In this document: one piece after another, positions 1-6,104 of the stretch
Layout: the number at the start of each line of letters is the position of its first letter
Position numbering within the stretch: position 1 is the stretch's first letter
From: Elusimicrobium minutum Pei191
Lineage (GTDB): Bacteria; Elusimicrobiota; Elusimicrobia; Elusimicrobiales; Elusimicrobiaceae
Assembly: GCF_000020145.1 (NCBI RefSeq)
Contig: NC_010644.1
Coordinates: forward strand, 558,001-622,000
DNA length: 64,000 bases
Direction: 5' to 3'
Notes under the pieces: model-generated
Told to the model about the DNA's origin: nothing
Seen by the model: the letters and a program-made list of their open reading frames with translations, nothing else
The model's database searches: none
Made by a program: the position numbers and the translations under genes

Positions 1-2
1 GG

Positions 3-680
3 CGCGCGCTTGCTACTACAAAACTTTGGGCGGAACGCGCCGCTGCTCATTATAAAAAAATAGTGCCGGAGCAAAACATACAGCAAAATGAAGACGGTAG
101 TTTTAGCGTCGGACACAGTATTTTATTTGGTATTATACAAGGTTCAATTTACCCCGATTTGCGTGAAGAAGCCGCCAAGCATATGGCCCGGCAAGACGTG
201 CACGGTTTTTGTATCGGCGGTTTAAGCGTGGGCGAAACTTTGCAGGAAATGAATACCGCCGTTGAAGCCACCATACCGCATTTACCTGAAGGAAAACCGC
301 GCTACTTAATGGGGTTGGGCACGCCGATAGAAATTCTTGAATGTATTGAACGCGGCGTTGATATGTTTGACTGTGTTTGGCCTACAAGAGTTGCGCGCAA
401 CGGACAGGCCATGACCAGTGAAGGAAAGGTTAATATTAAAAATAACGCGCACAGACTTTCAGAGGAACCTTTGGATAAAAATTGCGATTGCTGGGTTTGC
501 AAACGTTATACAAGGGCGTATCTTTCGCACTTGTATAGAGCGGGCGAGCTTACCAGCCACAGGCTTATATCAATACATAATATAAGGTTCTTAATAAAGA
601 CTATGGAACGTGTAAGAGCGGCCATTTTAGACGGTACATTCAGACAGCTTAAAAAAGAAATTATTGAAAAATACAAATAG
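3..680 (+). CDS. tgt: tRNA-guanine transglycosylase (partial, 5' end outside window)
   Basis: Exchanges guanine at the wobble position of GUN-anticodon tRNAs for the queuosine precursor preQ1. The reading frame is open from base 3, and the residues before the first GTG already look like the family, so the gene starts upstream of the window. Visible marks are the substrate-loop motif GGLSVGE, the nucleophile-region motif MFDCVWPTR with its catalytic Asp, and the C-terminal zinc site CDCWVCKRYTRAYLSHL (three Cys plus His). About 226 residues remain of a protein normally near 370. Followed by a 140-bp gap with no recognisable terminator. Confidence 0.95.
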   Translation, partial: RALATTKLWAERAAAHYKKIVPEQNIQQNEDGSFSVGHSILFGIIQGSIYPDLREEAAKHMARQDVHGFCIGGLSVGETLQEMNTAVEATIPHLPEGKPRYLMGLGTPIEILECIERGVDMFDCVWPTRVARNGQAMTSEGKVNIKNNAHRLSEEPLDKNCDCWVCKRYTRAYLSHLYRAGELTSHRLISIHNIRFLIKTMERVRAAILDGTFRQLKKEIIEKYK

Positions 681-775
681 GTCTTTTGGGTACTTTTTAC
701 TTAGGCCTAAATTACCATTGGCTGGGTCTTGATAATTGTAATTTTTATTTATATCCTAATAGTATACAGATATAA

Positions 776-801
776 GCGGTTTATATAGGCGGTTTATATA
801 A
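776..801 (+). repeat. 13-bp tandem repeat, two copies
   Basis: GCGGTTTATATAG is followed directly by GCGGTTTATATAA, 12 of 13 bases identical, just upstream of the gene at 827. It may be a regulatory duplication or simple slippage; no function can be assigned. Confidence 0.5.
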
Positions 802-826
802 AATCCGTAAGATATGGAGAATGTTT

Positions 827-1474
827 ATGAAAAAAATAGCAGGTTTATTACTTGTCTTTTTACTTCCTATGGTTGTTTTTGCTCAGCTAACAGATGAGCA
901 AAAGTTTTATAATGCTAAACTCCCTTATGACAAGAAATTTGAAGATTATATTAAAAAGTACCATATAGATGAATATTTGGAAACGGTTCTTTTAGACCAC
1001 AATGATCTTTTAGCTGTTGCTAAAAGAGAAGGGTATAAACAATATTTTTTTGAATTGTTTAAAATAGATTCCTATAGTATAATTGAGAAAAAAGATATAA
1101 AAAGGTATAAAGTTAATAACGAATATGTTGATACTCCTTATAAGTACGCGGATTTTGAAAGAAAATATTTTAACATTACTCTTGATAAAACAGGAGGACT
1201 ACCCAGGCATTATAAGGATCAAATAGGATACGCAGTAATGCATTGGGCTTATAAGGAAATGTACGAAATATCTAGAAACTATGATACCACGGCAGACAGG
1301 ACGGCAGAGTACGCGGCTTATCATATGGCTATCTTTTATATGCTGCAAACAACCTATGAATATGAGGATTTTTTAAAAGAGAATAACTATCCCATTCCTA
1401 CATTTACCAAAGCGGAGCAAGATGTTATAGAGTTTTTCTTATTGGAAAAAAATGATATAGAAGAAGATTATTAG
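827..1474 (+). CDS. hypothetical secreted protein, 215 aa
   Basis: Not a family I recognise. The N-terminus MKKIAGLLLVFLLPMVVFAQ is a clear Sec signal peptide with a likely cut after VFA. The mature part is about 195 residues, rich in Tyr, Lys, Asp and Glu, probably helical and soluble, with no membrane segment or cysteine cluster. An ATG lies two codons upstream (821), but GGAGA at 816-820 is adjacent to it and sits six bases before the ATG at 827, so 827 is preferred. It is a single gene ending at a bidirectional terminator shared with RNase P RNA. Likely periplasmic or envelope-associated. Confidence 0.8.
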   Translation: MKKIAGLLLVFLLPMVVFAQLTDEQKFYNAKLPYDKKFEDYIKKYHIDEYLETVLLDHNDLLAVAKREGYKQYFFELFKIDSYSIIEKKDIKRYKVNNEYVDTPYKYADFERKYFNITLDKTGGLPRHYKDQIGYAVMHWAYKEMYEISRNYDTTADRTAEYAAYHMAIFYMLQTTYEYEDFLKENNYPIPTFTKAEQDVIEFFLLEKNDIEEDY

Positions 1475-1488
1475 TAAAAGTTTACAGT

Positions 1489-1522
1489 AAAAAATCCGCC
1501 GGTTTTACCGGCGGATTTTTTT
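1489..1522. terminator. bidirectional intrinsic terminator
   Basis: Stem CCGCCGGT/ACCGGCGG with a 3-base loop, flanked by A-run and T-run. It serves the secreted-protein gene on the plus strand and the RNase P RNA arriving on the minus strand. Confidence 0.85.
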
Positions 1523-1524
1523 GT

Positions 1525-1838
1525 TTGGCAATAATACCCCGAATTCTGTTTCCTCGGCGAACCTCGGATAAAGACCATTTCTCTAAGCGGCCTACTCTGT
1601 GTCTGATGCGGGCAGCATATGCACAAATTTGGCCTTGCTCCCTGCGGGGTTTGCATAGCCATCAGCGTTGCCGCTGATGCGGTGCGCTCTTACCACACCC
1701 TTTCACCCTTACCGTAAGCAAGCTTGCGGCGGTATACTTTCTGTTGCACTTTCCGTGGTTTGGATTTTAGCCCAAACCCCCGCCCTTTCAAGCGGCGCGG
1801 TGCCCTGTGGAGTTCGGAAGTTCCTCTATAATATTAAC
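1525..1838 (-). ncRNA. rnpB: RNase P RNA, bacterial class A
   Basis: Catalytic RNA that removes tRNA 5' leaders. Read on the minus strand it carries the universal blocks in order: GAGGAACTTCCGAACTCC followed by ACAGGGCA near the 5' end, GAAAGTGCAACAGAAAGTA, GGTAAGGGTGAAAGGGTG then GGTAAGAGCGCACCG, AGCAAGGCCAAAT, and the 3' block AGAATTCGGGGTATTA. The length of about 310 nt fits an ancestral type-A RNA. The ends are approximate because the P1 helix is AT-rich. Open frames overlapping it on both strands are spurious. It ends at the shared terminator at 1489-1522. Confidence 0.95.
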
Positions 1839-1964
1839 ATTACAGCGGCCTTTTAATTGCCAAATATATTGTATAAAATTTAACGCTTTTTACGTATTTT
1901 AAATATGTTTATAATAAGCGGTAACAAGTTTTTGTTTTAGAAAAAGTAAAGCTTGCTCATTTGA

Positions 1965-2927
1965 TTATAAAGCTTCAGTTTGTTTTAAAGGCAGTTCTAT
2001 AATAAATACCGTTCCGTGGCCTACGCCATTGCTTATAGCGCCGATATCGCCGTGGTGGGATTTAATAATTTCACATGATATTGCAAGGCCCAAGCCCCAA
2101 CCTTGCCTTCTGGATCGTTTGTCTAAAGAGGAGCTTTGGTGAAACTTTTCAAAAATTTTTTGCAGTTCCGAATGTTCAATGCCCGGGCCGTTATCTTTAA
2201 TAAAAACTTTGGCTACTGTATCTTCAAGATTAAATCTTATTTCAATTCGCCCGCCCTGCGGCGTAAATTTAATGGCGTTGCTTAGCAGGTTATTTAAAAC
2301 CTGCGAAATTCTAAACCTGTCGGCCTGTATTACAATGGGTTCCGGATAGTCATATCTTATTATGTTTATGCCTTTTTTTTGCGCGTTTATATGCTGCATG
2401 GCGTAAATATCGTTAATAAGGCCGTTAAGTTCAAACTCTTTAAAATCCATTTTAAATTTACCGGCTTCAATCATGCTGATGTCCATTAAGTCGCTCATCA
2501 GCATATTCATATTATCGGTGGCTTTTAAAATGTTATTTAATGCCTGCTGGTCGCCAACTCCGCCCCCGGCTACGCCGTCTAACATAAGTACGGACGTTAA
2601 ACCTTGTATAGAAGAAAGAGGCTGCTTTAAGTCATGCGCCACAATGGACATAAACTTTGATTTAATTTCGCTAAGGCGGTTAAGTTCCTGATTGGAAAGG
2701 GTGAGCTTTTCAACCATGTTTTCAAGCATTTCCACTTTTGTAGAAAGTTGCTGTTGCAAAGTTCCGATTTGCTGTTGGTAGTTATGTTCGGCTTTAACGA
2801 TTGTACGGTGCATTTTTTTAAGGGCTATTTTTTTTGTAAGAAAAACAGTTAAAAATACCGCCAGTCCTAATAAAATCAGAACGAGCACCCCTATAAAAAC
2901 AAAATCGTTAAGTATTGCGATGTCCAT
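1965..2927 (-). CDS. sensor histidine kinase without a periplasmic sensor domain
   Basis: Two-component kinase of 320 aa. Residues about 8-30 form one membrane helix, followed by a coiled coil (about 38-90). The HisKA dimerisation domain has the phospho-acceptor at H98 in AHDLKQPL. The HATPase domain shows the N box (NNLLSNAIKF), G1 (DNGPGIE) and G2 (GWGLGLA). No PAS, HAMP or extracellular domain is present, and no response regulator is encoded nearby, so it is an orphan here. Its ATG overlaps the stop of tsaC as TAATG, which implies translational coupling at the end of the rsmI-tsaC operon. The signal it senses is unknown; the coiled coil may transmit membrane or partner input. Confidence 0.9.
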   Translation of the reverse strand: MDIAILNDFVFIGVLVLILLGLAVFLTVFLTKKIALKKMHRTIVKAEHNYQQQIGTLQQQLSTKVEMLENMVEKLTLSNQELNRLSEIKSKFMSIVAHDLKQPLSSIQGLTSVLMLDGVAGGGVGDQQALNNILKATDNMNMLMSDLMDISMIEAGKFKMDFKEFELNGLINDIYAMQHINAQKKGINIIRYDYPEPIVIQADRFRISQVLNNLLSNAIKFTPQGGRIEIRFNLEDTVAKVFIKDNGPGIEHSELQKIFEKFHQSSSLDKRSRRQGWGLGLAISCEIIKSHHGDIGAISNGVGHGTVFIIELPLKQTEAL

Positions 2928-3562
2928 TAAAAGATATTAGCATTTTCAGCGAAAAAATTTAATACATCTTTTTCTTTAATGCCGCCCTCTCTAAAAATTT
3001 TAAAAGGTTCAAGGCTTAAAACCGTGGAAGACTCGCTGCTAAACTGACCGCCTGTAAAAATATAATCTACTTTACCGTTAAATTCTTTTATAAGTTCCTC
3101 TTGGCTGTTAATAACCGGTTTAGAATGCAAATTCGCGCTGCTTGCGGCCGCCACCCCGCCAAAAGCATTTAATAAATTAGCAATAAAATCATTTTTAGGT
3201 ACCCTTATGCCCAGGGTGTCAAAACCGCGCAGGTATTTTTTACCTTCTTTGCTGGGGGGAACTATTATCGTAAGCGGACCGGGCCAGTATTTTTCCGCCA
3301 GCAGCGTGGCCTTGGGTGAAAACAGCGCAATACGCTTAGCGTATTTTATGTCAGAGGCAAGATATTGTAAAGGCACATCTGAAGGCTTTTGTTTTATTTC
3401 GCACATTCTTTTAACAGCTTGGGGGTTAAGAGCGTCAGCCATAATGCCGTAAACGGTGTCTGTAGGCGCAATTATAACGGCACCGTTTTTTAAATCATTA
3501 ACGGCTTGAAGCATTATTTCTTTTGTAACCTCTTCAATTTTAAAAATCCGCGTCTTCATCAT
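2927..3562 (-). CDS. tsaC: L-threonylcarbamoyladenylate synthase (YrdC/Sua5 family)
   Basis: Makes threonylcarbamoyl-AMP from threonine, bicarbonate and ATP, the first step of t6A37 in ANN-decoding tRNAs. About 211 aa, a single YrdC domain without the C-terminal Sua5 extension. Family motifs include APTDTVYG, IKQKPSDVPL (basic substrate pocket), YWPGPLT, LGIRVP and ASSANLHSKP. A longer reading starts at 3586, but the MMKTRIF start at 3562 matches where family members begin. It overlaps the 3' end of rsmI by 23 bp, and its stop overlaps the kinase start, so all three genes are one transcript. Confidence 0.92.
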   Translation of the reverse strand: MMKTRIFKIEEVTKEIMLQAVNDLKNGAVIIAPTDTVYGIMADALNPQAVKRMCEIKQKPSDVPLQYLASDIKYAKRIALFSPKATLLAEKYWPGPLTIIVPPSKEGKKYLRGFDTLGIRVPKNDFIANLLNAFGGVAAASSANLHSKPVINSQEELIKEFNGKVDYIFTGGQFSSESSTVLSLEPFKIFREGGIKEKDVLNFFAENANIF

Positions 3563-4235
3563 TTTCTTCTTTTGCGGGGCGGTCAATTATTAAAACAAAT
3601 TCGCCCAAAATTTTATTTTTCTTGTTAAGCGCCGCTATAATTTCGCTTACCGGGCCTCTTAGCCATTCCTCATAAACTTTTGTAAGTTCTCTTGCCGCTA
3701 TTATCGGTGTTTGGGGGCCCAAAACACCGGAAATAATTTCTAAAAGTTTAACTATCCGGTATGGGGATTCGTAAATGACAATCGGTTTTTCAAGCTCATA
3801 AGCCGCGGCAATAAGTTTAGAAATTTTCCCCGTTTTTCTTGGCATAAAACCTAAAAATGTAAAAGCGCCGCCCGTTATACCGGCGCCTGACAGCGCGCAG
3901 GTTAAAGCGCTTGGTCCCGGCAGCGGCACCACCTTAATTCCTTTGGACAGACATTCTTTTACAAGCTTCCACCCCGGGTCTGAAATACAAGGTGTTCCGC
4001 CGTCGCATACAAGGGCGCAGTTTTTATGCATAGCCATATTTAAGCAGTGGCTGACGCTGTGCGGGTCATTTTCATTGTAACGTATTAAAGGTTTATCAAT
4101 TAAGAAATGCGAAAGAAGTGTTTTAGACCTTCTTGTATCTTCGGCGAAAACGACGTCAACGGTTTTAAGCGTTTCTAACGCGCGTAGTGTAATGTCGGCT
4201 AAATTGCCTATGGGGGTTGGAACAATATATAACAT
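3540..4235 (-). CDS. rsmI: 16S rRNA (cytidine-1402-2'-O)-methyltransferase
   Basis: SAM-dependent 2'-O-methylation of C1402 in the decoding centre. The start MLYIVPTPIGNLADIT is diagnostic, followed by FAEDTRRSKTLL, CDGGTPCISDPG and LPGPSALTCALS (tetrapyrrole-methylase fold) and IYESPYRI. At 231 aa it is about 50 residues shorter than the E. coli enzyme and lacks most of the C-terminal RsmI extension. First gene of the rsmI-tsaC-kinase operon. A TATATT lies 13 nt before the ATG and no Shine-Dalgarno is visible, so the transcript may be almost leaderless. Confidence 0.93.
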   Translation of the reverse strand: MLYIVPTPIGNLADITLRALETLKTVDVVFAEDTRRSKTLLSHFLIDKPLIRYNENDPHSVSHCLNMAMHKNCALVCDGGTPCISDPGWKLVKECLSKGIKVVPLPGPSALTCALSGAGITGGAFTFLGFMPRKTGKISKLIAAAYELEKPIVIYESPYRIVKLLEIISGVLGPQTPIIAARELTKVYEEWLRGPVSEIIAALNKKNKILGEFVLIIDRPAKEENDEDADF

Positions 4236-4253
4236 ATATACTAATATACAAAA

Positions 4254-4283
4254 AATAAGCGCGTCCGTATGGAGGCGCTTATT
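4254..4283 (-). terminator. intrinsic terminator of the small lipoprotein gene
   Basis: Stem AATAAGCGC/GCGCTTATT plus an inner TCC/GGA. On the minus strand it is followed by a T-run, 20 bases past the stop of the lipoprotein gene and just upstream of rsmI. Confidence 0.8.
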
Positions 4284-4301
4284 TTTTTTTGAAAATCTAA
4301 A

Positions 4302-4610
4302 CTACCAGGTTAAAGCTTCTTTCCAGGCTTTCTTTTCCGCTTCGGCTTGTTTTTTTGCTTCGTCAGCTTTTTGTTTGGCTGTTTCTTTTGCTGTCGCTGA
4401 AGCGTTTGAAGATGATGAGCTTGAGCTTGCGGCTGTTTTAGCCGTGTTATATGTTTCTTTTGCTTCGGTAACTTTATTTCTTGCGTCTGTAGAAGCCTGC
4501 TGTACATCAGCCGCTGTAACTACTTTTGCTGTGCCGTCAGGTTGTGTAGTTGTGCATGCGCAGAGTGATAAAACTGCCGCAGATACTGCTAATACTGCTA
4601 ATTTTTTCAT
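4302..4610 (-). CDS. small Ala/Lys-rich lipoprotein, 102 aa
   Basis: The signal sequence MKKLAVLAVSAAVLSLCAC gives a lipobox-like LCAC, so a diacylated Cys and membrane anchoring are likely. The mature chain is low-complexity: a TTT start, an Ala/Ser stretch with seven consecutive Ser, then a charged KQKADEAKKQAEAEKKA helix that may form a coiled coil. It resembles Lpp/OmpA-linker-like small lipoproteins only in composition. The start at 4610 is chosen for the strong GGAGG ten bases upstream; a longer in-frame extension to 4694 would lose the signal peptide. Monocistronic. Confidence 0.78.
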   Translation of the reverse strand: MKKLAVLAVSAAVLSLCACTTTQPDGTAKVVTAADVQQASTDARNKVTEAKETYNTAKTAASSSSSSSNASATAKETAKQKADEAKKQAEAEKKAWKEALTW

Positions 4611-4678
4611 GTTTAAATCCTCCAAAGGGTTTATAAATAAATTGTATAAAAAAAATAGGATTTTAGGTATGTAATTAT

Positions 4679-4714
4679 TATAAGTAGTTTGCAATAGTTA
4701 ATATAATTTGTAAA
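4679..4714 (+). promoter_or_regulatory. probable purine operon promoter
   Basis: A perfect -10 box TATAAT at 4702-4707, with only a weak -35. The predicted start near 4714 leaves about 13 nt of leader before purC, too short for a purine riboswitch. No PurR-type palindrome is evident. Confidence 0.5.
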
Positions 4715-4726
4715 ATAAATTTAAAG

Positions 4727-5605
4727 ATGAATAACAGCCAAATAAACCTTCCTTTACTAAAAAAAGGAAAAGTTAGAGACGTTTACGACGCAGGCAAAAT
4801 GCTTCTTATTGTCGCATCGGACCGTGTTTCCGTATTTGACTGTGTGCTTCCTTCACAGATTCCCGATAAAGGTAAAATACTTACTCAAATAAGCAATTTT
4901 TGGTTTGCAAAAACAATTTCTATTGTGCCGAATCATATGATTTCGTCGGATATTAATGAAATTAATATAATTTTAAAACTTGGTTTGGACCCACAGTACT
5001 ACAGCGGGCGCACCGTTTTGGTTAAAAAATGCGAAAGGATTGATTTTGAGTGTGTTGTAAGAGGGTATATAACAGGCTCAGCTTGGAAAGAATACCAAAA
5101 ATCAGGCACCGTCTGCGGCGAAAAAATAAAAGAAGGTCTCAAAGAGGCCCAAAAATTTCCAGAACCTATTTTTACCCCGGCAAGTAAAGCTGATACAGGA
5201 CATGATGAAAATGTTTCTTTTGCTTATATGCTGTCTCATATGGATAAAAACCTGGCATATAAAATTAAAGATACCAGCATTAAACTTTATAACTTCGCGG
5301 AAGAATATCTTAAAAATTGCGGAATAATTTTGGCCGACACTAAATTTGAATTCGGACTAATTGACGGCGATCTTATTTTGATTGATGAAATCCTTACGCC
5401 TGATTCCTCGCGTTTTTGGGACGCGGCGTTATATAAAACGGGCACAAACCCACCCGGTTTTGATAAACAATTTGTAAGAGATTATATGGAGCAGACAGGC
5501 TGGGATAAAAACCCGCCTCCGCCTGCCATGCCGCAGTCCATAGCGTTGGCTGCCGCAAAAAAATATAAAGAGGCTTTGTCTAGAATAGAAAAAGGCAGCG
5601 TATAA
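4727..5605 (+). CDS. purC: phosphoribosylaminoimidazole-succinocarboxamide synthase
   Basis: Condenses CAIR with aspartate using ATP to give SAICAR. 292 aa, closer in length to the longer eukaryotic-type enzyme than to the 237-aa E. coli form. Motifs are KKGKVRDVYDAG (N-terminal glycine-rich region), ASDRVSVFDCVLP, VKKCERIDFECVVRGYITG, LADTKFEFG and DEILTPDSSRFW. First gene of the purine operon although it acts late in the pathway. No good Shine-Dalgarno precedes the ATG. A terminator-shaped hairpin overlaps its stop codon. Confidence 0.95.
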   Translation: MNNSQINLPLLKKGKVRDVYDAGKMLLIVASDRVSVFDCVLPSQIPDKGKILTQISNFWFAKTISIVPNHMISSDINEINIILKLGLDPQYYSGRTVLVKKCERIDFECVVRGYITGSAWKEYQKSGTVCGEKIKEGLKEAQKFPEPIFTPASKADTGHDENVSFAYMLSHMDKNLAYKIKDTSIKLYNFAEEYLKNCGIILADTKFEFGLIDGDLILIDEILTPDSSRFWDAALYKTGTNPPGFDKQFVRDYMEQTGWDKNPPPPAMPQSIALAAAKKYKEALSRIEKGSV

Positions 5606-5620
5606 AATCGCTGCTTTTTT
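5591..5620 (+). terminator. terminator-like hairpin inside the purine operon
   Basis: GCAGCG (5595-5600), loop TATAAAAT, CGCTGC (5609-5614), then six T. A-T pairs can extend the stem to about ten. It spans the purC stop codon (TAA at 5603-5605), so ribosomes finishing purC could open it. It may set the ratio of purC to downstream transcripts. Confidence 0.55.
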
Positions 5621-5641
5621 ATTTGACTTTAAGGAGAGAAG

Positions 5642-6103
5642 ATGAAATATTTTGTAGAAGTTTTTCATAAACGTGATTACGGCAGTCATAAAGAAAACGG
5701 TATAAAAAACCGTTTGTCCAGCGTCGGCTTAAAAGGGATTGAGAATGTTAATTCTTATACCATATATTCTGTTGAAGGCGTTTACAGTAAAAAACAAATA
5801 GAAAGTATAGCTAAGGATTTGCTTTGCGATCCTGTGCTTGAAAAATATTCGGTTTCTTCCTCCAAGCCGCAAAAAGGCGTTTTTAAAATAGAAGTTTGGA
5901 TAAGGGATTCCTCTACCGACGTTGTGGGTGAAGGTGTAAAAGACGCCGTTGCCGCTTTAGGATTTGAAAAGCCCGCTTCCGTAAGGGTAGCGGCGGCTTT
6001 TAATATTTCCGGCAAATTTACCGAAAAAGAATTAGACGCGGCTGTTAAAAAAACATTCGTTAACCAGGTAGTAAACAAATATTTAATTACAAAGGGTGCT
6101 TAA
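5642..6103 (+). CDS. purS: FGAM synthase subunit PurS, tandem-duplicated
   Basis: PurS bridges PurL and PurQ in the three-part FGAM synthase. A normal PurS is about 80 aa; this protein is 153 aa and contains two PurS-like units. Unit 1 (about 2-72) runs from YFVEVFHKRD to PVLEKYSV. Unit 2 (about 80-151) runs from VFKIEVWIRD to QVVNKYLI. Both share the pattern EV, a basic residue, a mid-domain Gly, G-[YF]-[ST]-x-K and a closing KY. Since PurS acts as a dimer of small units, the fusion may fix the dimer. AAGGAGAG precedes the ATG; purL follows directly. Confidence 0.88.
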   Translation: MKYFVEVFHKRDYGSHKENGIKNRLSSVGLKGIENVNSYTIYSVEGVYSKKQIESIAKDLLCDPVLEKYSVSSSKPQKGVFKIEVWIRDSSTDVVGEGVKDAVAALGFEKPASVRVAAAFNISGKFTEKELDAAVKKTFVNQVVNKYLITKGA

Positions 6104-6104
6104 A

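Noticed and set aside
1471-1856. Open frames on both strands at 1471-1662 and 1668-1856.
   Set aside because: Both lie inside the RNase P RNA gene, whose conserved blocks explain the sequence.
4600-4727. Purine riboswitch upstream of purC.
   Set aside because: The predicted leader is about 13 nt and no aptamer-like junction or conserved loop sequences are present.
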